A stretch of DNA of 64,000 nucleotides from Hoeflea sp. (GCA_019084245.1 JAHRFE010000020.1:1-64000), one strand, 5' to 3'. Shown: positions 47,395-57,400, numbered from the stretch's first letter. A program made the numbers and translations. Notes: generated by a model not told the origin, from the sequence alone.

Positions 47395-48018
47395 ATGGAC
47401 ACCGCCACGGCCGACATTGCCAGCCAACGTGTTTCGGAAATCCTCGACAAGGCGAAATCCGTTTTTGCGCTGAACGGCTTTGACGGCGCCTCCATGCAGG
47501 ACCTGGCCCAGGCCACGCAGATGAGCGTGGGGAACTTCTACCGCTATTTCCCGTCCAAGGACGCCATCATCACGGCGCTGGTCAAGCGCGACATGATGGA
47601 AATCGAAGGTCTGTTCGATGCAATCAAGGCGTCGGCTGATCCCGGCGCGGTGTTCATGCAGCTTCTCAGGCTCAGGATCGAGACCCTGCCACTGGAGGAC
47701 GCCGCGCTGTGGAGCGAAGTCCAGGCCGCCTCGTTCCGCGGGCCCGAGATCGCCGGGCTGATGCGCGACATGGAAGAAACCGTGCGCAAGAACATCGTCA
47801 ATGCACTCATTCGCATTCATGGCGATGACAGTGCCCAGGCACGCGAGATCTACGCGACACGGGCCCATTTCATCATGCTGCTGGTTCACGGCTTTGCCCA
47901 GCGCAAATGCTGCGCCCGCGATTCCATCAGTCCCGAACAGTCGGCAGCGGTTGGCGAGCTTGTGCTCTCGACCCTGCACGACACGATCTTCACTCCTCCC
48001 GCTTCACCCAAGGCATGA
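47395..48018 (+). CDS. TetR/AcrR family transcriptional regulator
   Basis: A 207-residue repressor: N-terminal helix-turn-helix FALNGFDGASMQDLAQATQMSVGNFYRYFPSKDAI (residues 24-58, cited in part) and a variable helical ligand-binding domain. It is the first gene of an efflux operon; its stop overlaps the start of the adaptor gene by 4 bases. A palindrome in its own promoter suggests negative autoregulation relieved by a pump substrate. Confidence 0.9.
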   Translation: MDTATADIASQRVSEILDKAKSVFALNGFDGASMQDLAQATQMSVGNFYRYFPSKDAIITALVKRDMMEIEGLFDAIKASADPGAVFMQLLRLRIETLPLEDAALWSEVQAASFRGPEIAGLMRDMEETVRKNIVNALIRIHGDDSAQAREIYATRAHFIMLLVHGFAQRKCCARDSISPEQSAAVGELVLSTLHDTIFTPPASPKA

Positions 48019-49244
48019 CCGGTACCACAATGCGCCCTTTTCTCGCCCTTGCTCTTGCTGTTCCCCTGATGACGGCCCCGCTTGTTCTCGCAGGCGCCGT
48101 GCCCGCCAGCGCGCAGGAGGCTGAAACCGCTCCGGCCCGCGGCGCCCAGCCGCCGGCTATTGTCGCGGTGCGGGCTTCCGTGGCAGACATTACCGACCGG
48201 GTTCTCACCAACGGCATGATCATGGCGGTTGAGGAAGTGCTTGTTGCGCCGCAGGTCGAGGGGCTGGCTATCGAAAGCCTTGAGGCCGATATCGGCGACC
48301 AGGTCGAGGCGGGATCGGTGCTCGCCACCCTGTCCAGCGATCAGCTGATCCTGCAGCGCAGCCAGCTTGACGCCAACCGGGCCAAGGCGCTCGCGGCCAT
48401 CGCCCAGCTCGGCGCGCAGCTGGCCGAAGTCCAGTCCACGACACAGGAAACGGTCAAGACGGCTGAACGCGCCAGGCAACTGGCGGACCAGGGCACCTAT
48501 TCTACTGTCCAGGCGGACCAGGCCGAAGCGCAGGCGACGGCGGCGCTGGCGCGGATCCGCTCGGTCGAGGAATCAATCAAGGTCGCCCAAGCCGATGTCA
48601 CGCTGATTGACGCCCAGATCGAGGATGTCGAGCTGCGGCTGGCGCGCACCGAAGTCAAGGCGCCCGTTTCCGGCGTCATCACGGCGCGCGGCGCCCGCGT
48701 CGGCGCCATTGCCAGCGCGGCCTCCGGTCCGCTGTTCACCATGATCAAGGATGGCCGGCTTGAAATGCGGGCCGACATCGCGGAAGCCGACATGCACCGC
48801 ATCGCCGAGGGTCAGTCCGTGAAGATCCATCTGATCGGCGCGGCCGAGCCTGTGTCCGGGAAAATCCGGCGGATCGAGCCGACGCTCAACACCACGACGC
48901 GGCTGGGGCTGGCCCGAATCGAGATCGAGGATGGCGCGGGTTTGCGCGCCGGCATGTTCGCCGACGCCCAGATCCTGGTGGCTCAACGCCAGGCGATCAC
49001 CGCGCCGGTGACCTCGATCAACATGGGAGCGGATGGCGCCGACGTGCTGAAAATCGAGGATGGCGTGGCAACGCGCACCCCGGTCAAGACCGGCATTCGC
49101 GAAGGCGGCAGGGTGGAAATCACCGAGGGCCTGGCTGAAGGCGATCTGATCGTCGCCAAGGCAGGCGCCTTCGTGCGCAACGGCGACCGGGTGACACCGG
49201 TGGAAGAAACCGACAGCGGCCAGGTCGCCGCAATCACCGAGTGA
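48015..49244 (+). CDS. RND efflux periplasmic adaptor (membrane fusion protein)
   Basis: The 409-residue protein has a signal peptide (SAQA region, about residue 34), then a biotinyl-lipoyl-like half (VLVAPQVEGLAIESLEADIGDQVEAGSVLATL, near 75-105, in part), a helical hairpin of about 90 residues (LQRSQLDANRAKALAAIAQL...), the second lipoyl half VKAPVSGVITARGARVGAIA and a beta-barrel. It links the inner-membrane RND pump to an outer-membrane channel, which is not encoded nearby. ATG 48015 overlaps the tetR stop; ATG 48030 is an alternative. Confidence 0.9.
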   Translation: MTGTTMRPFLALALAVPLMTAPLVLAGAVPASAQEAETAPARGAQPPAIVAVRASVADITDRVLTNGMIMAVEEVLVAPQVEGLAIESLEADIGDQVEAGSVLATLSSDQLILQRSQLDANRAKALAAIAQLGAQLAEVQSTTQETVKTAERARQLADQGTYSTVQADQAEAQATAALARIRSVEESIKVAQADVTLIDAQIEDVELRLARTEVKAPVSGVITARGARVGAIASAASGPLFTMIKDGRLEMRADIAEADMHRIAEGQSVKIHLIGAAEPVSGKIRRIEPTLNTTTRLGLARIEIEDGAGLRAGMFADAQILVAQRQAITAPVTSINMGADGADVLKIEDGVATRTPVKTGIREGGRVEITEGLAEGDLIVAKAGAFVRNGDRVTPVEETDSGQVAAITE

Positions 49245-49254
49245 GGCACTCGTC

Positions 49255-52200
49255 ATGAACTTTTCCGCCTGGGCCATCCGCAATCCGATCGCGCCGATCC
49301 TTGGATTTGCGCTCTTGACGATTGTCGGCATTCAATCGTTCTTCACCCTGCCGATCACCCGGTTCCCGAACATCGACGTACCGATCGTGGCCATCACCGT
49401 GGTGCAATCGGGTGCTGCTCCCTCGGAGCTGGAAGCGCAGATCACCAAGGAAATCGAGGATGCGGTTGCGGGCATCACCGGTGTCGATGACATCGCCTCC
49501 ACGGTAGCCGACAACATCTCCACCACCACCGTGATCTTCCGCATGGAAGTGCCGACCGATCAGGCGGTCCAGGACGTCAAGGACGCCATCGACCGGGTGC
49601 GCGGTGATCTGCCGGCCTCGGTGGAAGAACCGATCGTCACCCGCGTCGACGTCGAAGGCCAGGCGATTATGACCTTTGCGGTCAATGCGCCCGACATGAC
49701 GCTTGCGGAAGCCTCCTGGTTTGTCGACGACACCATCAAGCGGGCGTTGCAGGGCCAGCCCGGGGTCGGCAAGGTCGACCGCTATGGCGGCGCCGACAGG
49801 GAAATCCGCATAGAACTCGATCCGGCCCGGCTTGATTCCTACGGCATCACGGCGGCCAATGTGAACCAGCAGCTGCGGGCAACCAACGCTGATCTCGGCG
49901 GCGGTCGCGGCGAGATCGGCAGCCGCGAGCAGGCGATCCGGACGCTCGGCAACGCCGAGGACGTCGAGGCGCTGGCCAGGACTACCATCGCGCTCCCCAA
50001 CGGACGTTTTGTCCGGCTGAGCGACCTGGGGGTCATCCACGACACTTATGAGGAACTGCGATCCTTCGGGCGCTTCAACGGAGACCAGGTGGTCGCCTTC
50101 GCGGTTTTCCGCTCCAAGGGCGCCAGCGAAATATCCGTGTCGGAGGTGGTGACCGAGGCGCTCGAAGAGATCCGGGCGGACTATCCGAACGTGGAACTGG
50201 TTCCTGTCGACGACACCGTGTTTTACACCTACGGCAATTATGGATCGGCCCTGCACACGCTTGTCGAAGGCGCACTGCTCGCGGTTCTGGTGGTTTTCCT
50301 GTTCCTGAGAAACTGGCGCGCAACCCTGATTGCCGCCATCGCCCTGCCGCTGTCGGCGATCCCGACCTTCTATGTCATGGACCTGCTCGGCTTCTCGCTC
50401 AACCTGGTGAGCCTGCTCGCCATCACGCTGGCCACGGGCATCCTGGTCGATGACGCGATCGTCGAGGTGGAAAACATCTCGCGCCATATCCGCATGGGCA
50501 AGACGCCCTACCGGGCCGCGGTCGAGGCGGCTGACGAAATCGGGCTGGCGGTGATCGCCACCACCTTCACCATCATCGCCGTGTTCGTGCCGGTCTCGTT
50601 CATGCCGGGCATTCCGGGTCAGTATTTCATCCAGTTCGGCATGACGGTGGCGGTGGCGGTGATGTTCTCTCTGCTGGTCGCGCGGCTGATCACACCGATG
50701 ATGGCTGCCTATCTGATGCGCGACAGCGACGCCCATGAGGAAAGCGAGGGCGGCGGTCCGGTCATGCGCGGCTATACCTGGTTCATCACCAGGACGCTGC
50801 GCTGGCGCTACACCACATTGCTTGCGGCCATCGGATCGCTGGTGGTCGCGGTCTATTTCATGGCCCAGGTGCCGGGCTCGTTCCTGCCGCCGGAGGACGT
50901 CTCGCGGGTTTCGATCAGCGTCGAACTGCCGCCGGGCTCGACGCTCAGCGACACCGACGCAACGACGAGCGCGATGCACGCGATCATCAAGGACGTCGAG
51001 GGCGTCGACAGTGTGTTCATCCTGGGCGGCACCTCGCCCAAGGGCGAACTCGACATCCGCCGCGCCTCGGTCTCGGTCATGCTCGAGAAGATCGAACACT
51101 CCATCGTCAAGAAGGTGGTCAACGGTTTGGTCGGCGCGGTCCCCTTCGTCTCCGATTCGCTGCCGCGGATGGAGGTTCTCGGGCGGGTTCGTACCCAGGG
51201 AGAAATCGAAACCGAGATCTTCGACAAGCTGACCGCCATTCCCGATATCCGCGCCTACAAGCTCAATGACCGCGGCGACCGCGACTTGAGCTACAACGTC
51301 ATCTCCAATGATGACGCGGCGATCGACCGCGCGGTGGCGATCCTCGAGCCGAAGCTCAAGGCCGAAACGGTGCTGTCGAGCGTCAGCGTGTCGGGCTCCC
51401 TGCCCCGTCCCGAAGTCCAGATCCGCCCCCGGCTCGACGAGGCCGCGCGGCTTGGCGTGACCACGGCGCAGATCGCCGAGACCGTGCGGGTCGCCACCAT
51501 CGGCGACGTCGATGCCGCGCTCGCCAAGATCTCGCTCGACAACCGCCAGATCCCGATCCGGGTGCAGCTCGATCCGGTGTACCGGACCGATATCGACCGG
51601 ATCGGAAACCTGCGCGTTCAGACCGCGCAAGGCGCCGTGGTGCCGCTCAAGACCGTGGCCGACGTCTTCATCACGCAAGGCCCCTCCACCATCAACCGCT
51701 TCAACCGCGAGCGGCAGGCGACAATCGGCGCGAGCCTTCCCATCGGCGTGGCGCTCGACACCGCCAAGCAGCGCTTCAACGAGATCGTAGCCTCGACCGA
51801 ATTGCCCGCCGGCGTGCAGGTGCTGGAATCGGGCGATGCAGAAGTGCAGAACGAGTTGATGGACAGCTTCCTCAACGCCATGCTGATGGGACTTCTCCTG
51901 GTTCTGACCGTGCTGATCCTGCTGTTCAAGGACGTGATCCAGCCGTTCACGATCCTGTTCTCGCTGCCGCTCGCTATCGGCGGCGTGGCTGCGGGCCTGA
52001 TTCTCACCAACAACTCACTGTCGATGCCGGTGCTGATCGGCATCCTGATGCTGATGGGGATCGTCACCAAGAACGCCATCCTGCTGGTCGATTTCGCCGT
52101 CGAGCTGATCCGCTCGGGCCGCGACCGCGTCGAGGCCATGATCGAGGCCGGCCAGAAACGCGCCCGGCCGATCGTCATGACCTCGATCGCCATGTCCGCC

Positions 52201-52548
52201 GGCATGCTGCCAAGCGCGCTCGGCGTGGGCGAAGGCGGCTCGTTCCGCGCTCCGATGGCGATTGCGGTGATCGGCGGCATCATCGTCTCGACCGTGCTGA
52301 GCCTCGTTGTGGTGCCGTCGTTCTTCCTCATCATGGATGATCTGTCGCGGCTGCTGAGCCGGATCTTTGGCCGCTTCGTCGGCCCCAGCGAGGACGAGCC
52401 GGAAACCATGGAACCCGAGGCGATGACCGCTGCGCTCAGTGAGAATGCCGGGGAGATCGCCACGTTGCGCCAGCGCCTGAGCGACCTCGAAGGCCAGGCC
52501 GGGCCGAGGCCGCCAATGCTTGTCGTGTCACGGGAAGCGGCGGAGTAG
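49255..52548 (+). CDS. RND efflux transporter permease (HAE1-type)
   Basis: A 1097-residue inner-membrane pump with the RND layout: TM1 (NPIAPILGFALLTIVGIQSF), large periplasmic loop, TM2-6 with GILVDDAIVEVENI carrying the proton-relay aspartates, TM7, second periplasmic loop and TM8-12 with LMGIVTKNAILLVDFAVEL. The Asp residues in TM4 (LVDDAI) support proton coupling. The C-terminal ~80 residues extend beyond usual AcrB length and are acidic then helical. Starts 10 bp after the adaptor gene. Likely exports a lipophilic or toxic compound. Confidence 0.93.
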   Translation: MNFSAWAIRNPIAPILGFALLTIVGIQSFFTLPITRFPNIDVPIVAITVVQSGAAPSELEAQITKEIEDAVAGITGVDDIASTVADNISTTTVIFRMEVPTDQAVQDVKDAIDRVRGDLPASVEEPIVTRVDVEGQAIMTFAVNAPDMTLAEASWFVDDTIKRALQGQPGVGKVDRYGGADREIRIELDPARLDSYGITAANVNQQLRATNADLGGGRGEIGSREQAIRTLGNAEDVEALARTTIALPNGRFVRLSDLGVIHDTYEELRSFGRFNGDQVVAFAVFRSKGASEISVSEVVTEALEEIRADYPNVELVPVDDTVFYTYGNYGSALHTLVEGALLAVLVVFLFLRNWRATLIAAIALPLSAIPTFYVMDLLGFSLNLVSLLAITLATGILVDDAIVEVENISRHIRMGKTPYRAAVEAADEIGLAVIATTFTIIAVFVPVSFMPGIPGQYFIQFGMTVAVAVMFSLLVARLITPMMAAYLMRDSDAHEESEGGGPVMRGYTWFITRTLRWRYTTLLAAIGSLVVAVYFMAQVPGSFLPPEDVSRVSISVELPPGSTLSDTDATTSAMHAIIKDVEGVDSVFILGGTSPKGELDIRRASVSVMLEKIEHSIVKKVVNGLVGAVPFVSDSLPRMEVLGRVRTQGEIETEIFDKLTAIPDIRAYKLNDRGDRDLSYNVISNDDAAIDRAVAILEPKLKAETVLSSVSVSGSLPRPEVQIRPRLDEAARLGVTTAQIAETVRVATIGDVDAALAKISLDNRQIPIRVQLDPVYRTDIDRIGNLRVQTAQGAVVPLKTVADVFITQGPSTINRFNRERQATIGASLPIGVALDTAKQRFNEIVASTELPAGVQVLESGDAEVQNELMDSFLNAMLMGLLLVLTVLILLFKDVIQPFTILFSLPLAIGGVAAGLILTNNSLSMPVLIGILMLMGIVTKNAILLVDFAVELIRSGRDRVEAMIEAGQKRARPIVMTSIAMSAGMLPSALGVGEGGSFRAPMAIAVIGGIIVSTVLSLVVVPSFFLIMDDLSRLLSRIFGRFVGPSEDEPETMEPEAMTAALSENAGEIATLRQRLSDLEGQAGPRPPMLVVSREAAE

Positions 52549-52584
52549 CGGCGTCGGGATCTTGCCGCGCGAACAGGGGGCACA

Positions 52585-52603
52585 CTGACGCCGGGGGCGT
52601 CAG
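52585..52603. terminator. hairpin between convergent RND and liv genes
   Basis: CTGACGCC and GGCGTCAG form an 8-bp stem with a GGG loop, overlapping the stop codon of the minus-strand ATPase gene. No T tract on either side. Confidence 0.5.
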
Positions 52604-53286
52604 ACCCCGAGAAACTCGGTCTCGATCTCGCGGGTGAGACCTGCCGGCGTGCCGGTCCACACGCTTTCGCCACGGGCCAGGATGACGCAGCGGTCGGCCA
52701 CGGCGCGCAGTTCCGAAAACGCCTTGTCGATCACCAGGATCGATTGGCCGCGCTGCTTGAGAAGGGCAATCGCCGCCCAGATCTCGTGCCGCACCACCGG
52801 CGCCAGCCCCTCGGTCGCCTCGTCGAGAATGAGCAGCCGGGGATTGGTCATGAGCGCCCGGGCGATCGCCAGCATCTGCTGTTCACCGCCCGAGAGCGTG
52901 GCGGCGGGCTGAGACAGCCGTTCGCCCAGACGCGGGAACAGCTCTGTCGCCTTCTCCAGGGTCCAGGGTCCGGAGCGCGCCGAGGCCATCAGGTTTTCCG
53001 CGACCGTCAGGCTCGCGAAACAGCGCCGACCTTCGGGCGCGAGCCCGATGCCGAGCCGGGCGGCGCGGAACGAGGGCAGGACCGACAGATCCTGGCCGTC
53101 AAAACGGATCTCGCCGCGTGTGGTCCTGAGCATGCGCGTGATGGCGCGCACGGTGGTGGTCTTGCCCATGCCGTTGCGGCCCATCAGCGCCACCAGTTCG
53201 CCCTGGGCGATTTCCAGATCGACGCCGAAGAGCGCCTGCGACGCACCGTAGAAGGCTTCGAGGCGGCTGACTTGCAACAGGCTCAT
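52600..53286 (-). CDS. branched-chain amino acid/amide-type ABC transporter ATP-binding protein (LivF-like)
   Basis: A 228-residue LivF-type ATPase: Walker A GRNGMGKTT (Met in place of the usual Ala), GLAPEGRRCFASLTVAENL, signature LSGGEQQMLAIARALM, Walker B LLILDEATEGLAP and H-loop VIDKAF in place of the common EQN. It is the last gene of a second liv-type operon on the minus strand. Overlaps the next upstream gene by 4 bases. Confidence 0.9.
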   Translation of the reverse strand: MSLLQVSRLEAFYGASQALFGVDLEIAQGELVALMGRNGMGKTTTVRAITRMLRTTRGEIRFDGQDLSVLPSFRAARLGIGLAPEGRRCFASLTVAENLMASARSGPWTLEKATELFPRLGERLSQPAATLSGGEQQMLAIARALMTNPRLLILDEATEGLAPVVRHEIWAAIALLKQRGQSILVIDKAFSELRAVADRCVILARGESVWTGTPAGLTREIETEFLGV

Positions 53287-54035
53287 GCCTCGTCCTCCCC
53301 GAGATAGGCGGCGCGGACTTCCGGATGGGCGCGGATCTCGGCGGCCTTGCCTCGGGCAATGATCCTGCCCGCGACCAGCACCGAGATGCGATCGGCCAGC
53401 TGGAAGACGGCATCCATGTCGTGCTCGATCAGCAGGATCGGCGCTTCGTCGCGCAGCTTGTCGAGGAAGCCGATCAGACGGCTTGAACCTTCCTGGCCGA
53501 GGCCCGCCATCGGCTCGTCCATCAGGAAGATGCGCGGCTGCATGGCGAGCGCCATGGCGATCTCCAGCAGGCGCTTTTCACCGTGGGACAGTTCGCTCAC
53601 CCGGACGCCGGAGCGATCAGCGAGCCCCACGCGCTCCAGCGCCTGCATGGCTTCCCCGGTCAACTGCCTGTCGACGCTCACCTGGCGGAAGAAGCCGAAC
53701 ACCGAGCGGTGGCGGGCTTGCGCCGAGAGCATGACATTGCCGCGCGCGGTGAATTCCGGAACGAGCGAGGACACCTGGAAGGTGCGGGTCAGCCCAAGAC
53801 GCGCGCGGGCGATCTGGTCGAACCCGTCGATGTCGCAGCCATCAAAACGGATCGTTCCGGCATCGGCGGCAAGCTCGCCGGCGACAAGCTTGATCAGGCT
53901 CGATTTGCCGGCGCCGTTGGGGCCGATCAGGGCGTGGATCTCGCCGGGGCGCAGATCGAGGTCGACACCGTCGGTGACCTTGAGCGCGCCGAAGGACTTG
54001 GTCAGGCCCGTGAGTTCAAGCACCGGTTCATTCAT
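53283..54035 (-). CDS. branched-chain amino acid/amide-type ABC transporter ATP-binding protein (LivG-like)
   Basis: A 250-residue LivG-type ATPase: Walker A GPNGAGKSS, TRTFQVSSLVPEFTARGNV, signature LSHGEKRLLEIAMALA, Walker B IFLMDEPMAGLG and H-loop IEHDM. Length is normal, unlike the livG of the first operon. ATG 54035 overlaps the upstream permease by 8 bp. Pairs with the downstream LivF-like protein. Confidence 0.91.
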   Translation of the reverse strand: MNEPVLELTGLTKSFGALKVTDGVDLDLRPGEIHALIGPNGAGKSSLIKLVAGELAADAGTIRFDGCDIDGFDQIARARLGLTRTFQVSSLVPEFTARGNVMLSAQARHRSVFGFFRQVSVDRQLTGEAMQALERVGLADRSGVRVSELSHGEKRLLEIAMALAMQPRIFLMDEPMAGLGQEGSSRLIGFLDKLRDEAPILLIEHDMDAVFQLADRISVLVAGRIIARGKAAEIRAHPEVRAAYLGEDEA

Positions 54036-55017
54036 GGCGCGCCCTCCCCGCCACCAGGCCGATGAAGCCGCCGCGGGCAAACAGCACCACGCCCAGCAGC
54101 GCCGCGCCCAGGAAGAACTGCCAGTGAGTGGTGAAGCTGCCGAACACATGCTCGAACAGCACGAACAGGCAGGCGCCGACCACCGGGCCGAACAGCCGGG
54201 CGACGCCGCCCAGAATGATGAACACCATGATCTCGCCCGACAGGTGCCAGGACATCATCGAGGGGCTGACAAAACGGTTGAGATCGGCATAGAGCGCGCC
54301 GGCAAGTCCCGTCACCATGCCCGAGATGACGAAGGCCGCGAGCTTGATCCGGTAAGGCGAAAGCCCGAGGGCTGCGACCCGGCCCTGGTTCTGGCGGACG
54401 GCCTGCAGGGCAATGCCGAAGCGCGCGCCGGTCATGCGCCATTGCGCCAGCAGGACTGCGATCAGCACGCCGTAGCAGAGCAGGAAGAAGTGCAGCGGCT
54501 TGAGGGTGTTGATGCCGGGGAAGACGCTGCGGACATAGATCGAGAGGCCGTCCTCGCCGCCATAGGCCGGCCAGGAGATGGCGAAATAGTAGATCATTTG
54601 GGCGAAGGCGAGCGTGATCATGATGAAATAGACGCCCGAGGTCCTGAGGCTGAGTGTGCCGATCACCAGCGCCGCCAGGCCCGAGACCAGCACCGCCACC
54701 AGCCACAGAATCAACATCTGGTTGGTGCCGTTGATGACGAAGGGCCAGGTCATCAGCGGCTGGTAGGTCTGGTGATGGCTGGCGAGAATGCCCACCGCAT
54801 AGCCGCCCAGGCCAAAGAACGCGGCGTGGCCGAAGGAGACCAGGCCACCAAGCCCGAGCGCGATGTTGAGGCCGACGCCGGCCAACGCCAGGATGGTGGC
54901 GCGGGTGGCGAGCGTCACCAGGAACGGTTCATCGGCGAAATGTGCGATCAGCGGCCCGCCGAGCAGGATCAGTGCAAGCACGATATTGAGGCGTTGTTCG
55001 GTGATGAGGTCACGCAT
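54028..55017 (-). CDS. branched-chain amino acid/amide-type ABC transporter permease (LivM-like)
   Basis: A 329-residue LivM-type permease: LALAGVGLNIALGLGGLVSFGHAAFFGLGGYAVGIL, LSLRTSGVYFIMITLAFAQMIYYFA, and RFGIALQAVRQNQGRVAALGLSPYRIKL as ATPase-contact region. Lacks the long N-terminal extension of the other livM. Overlaps both neighbours, confirming operon structure. Confidence 0.9.
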   Translation of the reverse strand: MRDLITEQRLNIVLALILLGGPLIAHFADEPFLVTLATRATILALAGVGLNIALGLGGLVSFGHAAFFGLGGYAVGILASHHQTYQPLMTWPFVINGTNQMLILWLVAVLVSGLAALVIGTLSLRTSGVYFIMITLAFAQMIYYFAISWPAYGGEDGLSIYVRSVFPGINTLKPLHFFLLCYGVLIAVLLAQWRMTGARFGIALQAVRQNQGRVAALGLSPYRIKLAAFVISGMVTGLAGALYADLNRFVSPSMMSWHLSGEIMVFIILGGVARLFGPVVGACLFVLFEHVFGSFTTHWQFFLGAALLGVVLFARGGFIGLVAGRARHE

Positions 55018-55930
55018 TTTGGGGAAACAACCCTTTCGGCTTGAACACCAGCACGACGGCCATCAGCAGATAGATCAGCATCGAGGCAATCGCCGAGCCG
55101 ACGCCGCGGGCCGCGGAGGCTTCCATGACGCCCGACAGAAGCGTGGGCAGCAGGAACCGGCCCATGGTGTCGACCAGCCCGACGATAAGGGCAGCCACCA
55201 GCGCGCCACGGATCGAGCCGATGCCGCCGATGACGATGACGACGAAGGCGAGGATCAGAACCGGCTCGCCCATGCCGATCTGCACCGACTGTATGGCGCC
55301 GACCAGCGCGCCGGCAAAGCCCGCCAGCGCCGCGCCCAGCGCGAAGACGACCGTGTAGAGAAAGCGGATATCGACGCCGAGGGCGGCGATCATTTCGCGG
55401 TCGGATTCGCCGGCGCGGATCTGCATGCCGAGCCGTGTGCGGCTGATCAAGAGACCAAGCCCGGCTGCGACTGCAAGGCCTGCAAGAATGATCGCGAGCC
55501 GATAGGCCGGATAGGGCAGACCGCCGGGCAGGATCACCGGTCCGGCGAGAAACGCCGGAGGATCGAGATAGAGCGGGAAGGAGCCAAAGAAGAAGCGCAC
55601 GCCCTCGGAAAACATCAGCACCAGGGCGAAGGTCGCCAGCACCTGGTCGAGGTGATCGCGGTCATAGAGCCTGCGTATCACCACAATCTCGACCAGCGCC
55701 CCGAGGGCTGCGGCAGCCGCCAGGCTTGCGACCAGCCCGAGCCAGAACGAGCCGCTCCAGGCGGCGACCGCGGCGCAGACAAAACCGCCGACCATGAACA
55801 GCGAACCATGGGCGAGATTGATCAACCCCATGACGCCGAAAATCAGCGTCAGGCCAGCCGCCATCAGGAACAGCATGACCCCGAGTTGCAAGCCGTTGAG
55901 AATCTGCTCGAGAAAAAGGGCGACAGTCAT
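55010..55930 (-). CDS. branched-chain amino acid/amide-type ABC transporter permease (LivH-like)
   Basis: A 306-residue LivH-type permease: LEQILNGLQLGVMLFLMAAGLTLIFGVMGLINLAHG (in part), GADYGMLVRAG-like loop (here MQIRAGESDREMIAALGVDI) and GGIGSIRGALVAALI. It lies 79 bp after the binding-protein gene, with a GC-rich hairpin in the gap. Forms the channel with the LivM-like protein. Confidence 0.9.
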   Translation of the reverse strand: MTVALFLEQILNGLQLGVMLFLMAAGLTLIFGVMGLINLAHGSLFMVGGFVCAAVAAWSGSFWLGLVASLAAAAALGALVEIVVIRRLYDRDHLDQVLATFALVLMFSEGVRFFFGSFPLYLDPPAFLAGPVILPGGLPYPAYRLAIILAGLAVAAGLGLLISRTRLGMQIRAGESDREMIAALGVDIRFLYTVVFALGAALAGFAGALVGAIQSVQIGMGEPVLILAFVVIVIGGIGSIRGALVAALIVGLVDTMGRFLLPTLLSGVMEASAARGVGSAIASMLIYLLMAVVLVFKPKGLFPQNA

Positions 55931-55965
55931 CGTCTACCGGGCTCGCGCTTGCGCGGGGGAAGGAC

Positions 55966-55993
55966 CCGGGCCGACTCCGCAGAGTCAGCCCGG
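55966..55993 (-). other. intercistronic hairpin after binding-protein gene
   Basis: CCGGGCCGACTC (55966-55977) pairs with GAGTCAGCCCGG (55982-55993) over 11 of 12 positions with a CGCA loop. There is no T tract; it may protect the upstream binding-protein message or attenuate permease expression. Confidence 0.55.
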
Positions 55994-56009
55994 CAATGAC
56001 GGCAGATGA

Positions 56010-57152
56010 TCACATCTTGCAATCGGCCGCGTAGGCGTCGCCATGGTCTTCAAGCGCCACGCCGACCAGCTTGTTGGTGTAGACGTCGCCTTCCTTGACC
56101 ACTTCGCGGACATAGATGTCCTGGATCGGGTGGTTGTTGGGGCCGAACTTGAAATCACCGCGGGTCGACTTGAAATTGGCTGCCTTGAGCGCTGCGCGGA
56201 ACGCATCCTTGTCGGAAATCGAAGCCGCATCCATGGCCGAGATCAAGAGGTTGGCTGTGTCGAAACCCTGGCTTGAATAGAGCGAGGGCAGACGGTTGTA
56301 TTCCGCCTGGTAGCTTTCGACAAAAGCCTTGTTGGTCTCGTTGTCGAGATCCTTGGACCATTGCGAGGTGTTCTTGACGCCGAGCGCTGCATCGCCCACA
56401 GCCTGGAGAATGTTCTGGTCGAAGGAGAAGGCAGGGCCAAGCAGCGGCACTTCAACGCCCGCGCCGGCATATTGCTTCATGAAGGCGATGCCCATGCCTC
56501 CGGGCAGGAAGAAGAACACGCTGTCAGCGCCCGAGGCGCGGATTTCGGCAATTTCGGCGGCATAGTCGGTCTGGCCGAGCTGGGTGTAGATTTCCTTGGC
56601 GATCTCGCCCTTAAAGAAGCGCTTGAAGCCGGTCAGCGCATCCTGCCCGGCCGGATAGTTCGGCGCCAGGATGAAGCTCTTCTTGAAGCCGGCGGTGGTC
56701 GCATAGGCGCCCATCGCTTCATGCAGATTGTCGTTCTGCCAGGCAACGTTGAAATAGTTGGCGTTGCAGCCAGCGCCTGCCAGCGCCGAAGGGCCGGCAT
56801 TGGGCGAGAGGTAGATCTTGTCCTGGGCCACGGCGCCGGGAATGACGGCCATGGCGAGGTTGGACCAGATGATGCCGGTCATCACATCGACCTTGTCGGA
56901 CTGAATGAGCTTGTCGGACAGCTGCACAGCGAGATCCGGCTTCTGGGCGTCATCCTCGATGATGAGCTCGATGTCGGTGCGGCCCGATTGCTTGACTGCC
57001 AGCTGGAAGCCGTCGCGCACGTCGATGCCGAGCGAGGCGCCGCCGCCCGACAGGGTGGTGATCATGCCGACCTTGACCGGCTCGGCCGATGTTACCGCGG
57101 CGCTGGCGACCAGCGAAACGGCAGTTGTCAGTCCCAAAAGCAGTTTGTTCAT
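56010..57152 (-). CDS. ABC transporter substrate-binding protein (branched-chain amino acid/amide type)
   Basis: A 380-residue periplasmic type I binding protein with signal peptide ending TSA-EP (residue 23). Mature segments: VKVGMITTLSGGGASLGIDVRDGFQLAVKQSG, IIEDDAQKPDLAVQLSDKLI, MTGIIWSNLAMAVIPGAV and ATTAGFKKSFILAPNYPAGQDALTGFKRFF. This branch binds amino acids, amides or aromatic acids; the ligand cannot be named from sequence. ATG 57152 follows GAGGAAG. It is the first gene of the second liv-type operon. Confidence 0.9.
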   Translation of the reverse strand: MNKLLLGLTTAVSLVASAAVTSAEPVKVGMITTLSGGGASLGIDVRDGFQLAVKQSGRTDIELIIEDDAQKPDLAVQLSDKLIQSDKVDVMTGIIWSNLAMAVIPGAVAQDKIYLSPNAGPSALAGAGCNANYFNVAWQNDNLHEAMGAYATTAGFKKSFILAPNYPAGQDALTGFKRFFKGEIAKEIYTQLGQTDYAAEIAEIRASGADSVFFFLPGGMGIAFMKQYAGAGVEVPLLGPAFSFDQNILQAVGDAALGVKNTSQWSKDLDNETNKAFVESYQAEYNRLPSLYSSQGFDTANLLISAMDAASISDKDAFRAALKAANFKSTRGDFKFGPNNHPIQDIYVREVVKEGDVYTNKLVGVALEDHGDAYAADCKM

Positions 57153-57400
57153 TGAACTTCCTCTCTGTGTTTGATGCAGTGCCGGCCTTGTTTCGGTCCG
57201 TTCCATGCAACATTATCCCCGGCAAGCCTTTGTATGGGCCATTGGAAGAGAGCTTATCAGCCGTTAAAAAGAATTCCAGTGCTTTTTTAAGCTTAAAGTA
57301 TTTCCGTCCGGGTTGTCCCTTGCGCCCAGGCCCCGGGCATGGTTCCAAGGAGACACAAGCCCTGCTCATGCAGAAACAGCCAGACATAAGGAGACCGGCG

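Noticed and set aside
49234-51678. Long open frame of 814 codons on the minus strand opposite the RND permease
   Set aside because: It is a GC-rich shadow of the RND pump gene: the plus-strand protein has all RND motifs, while the antisense translation is rich in Asp, Arg and His with no family.
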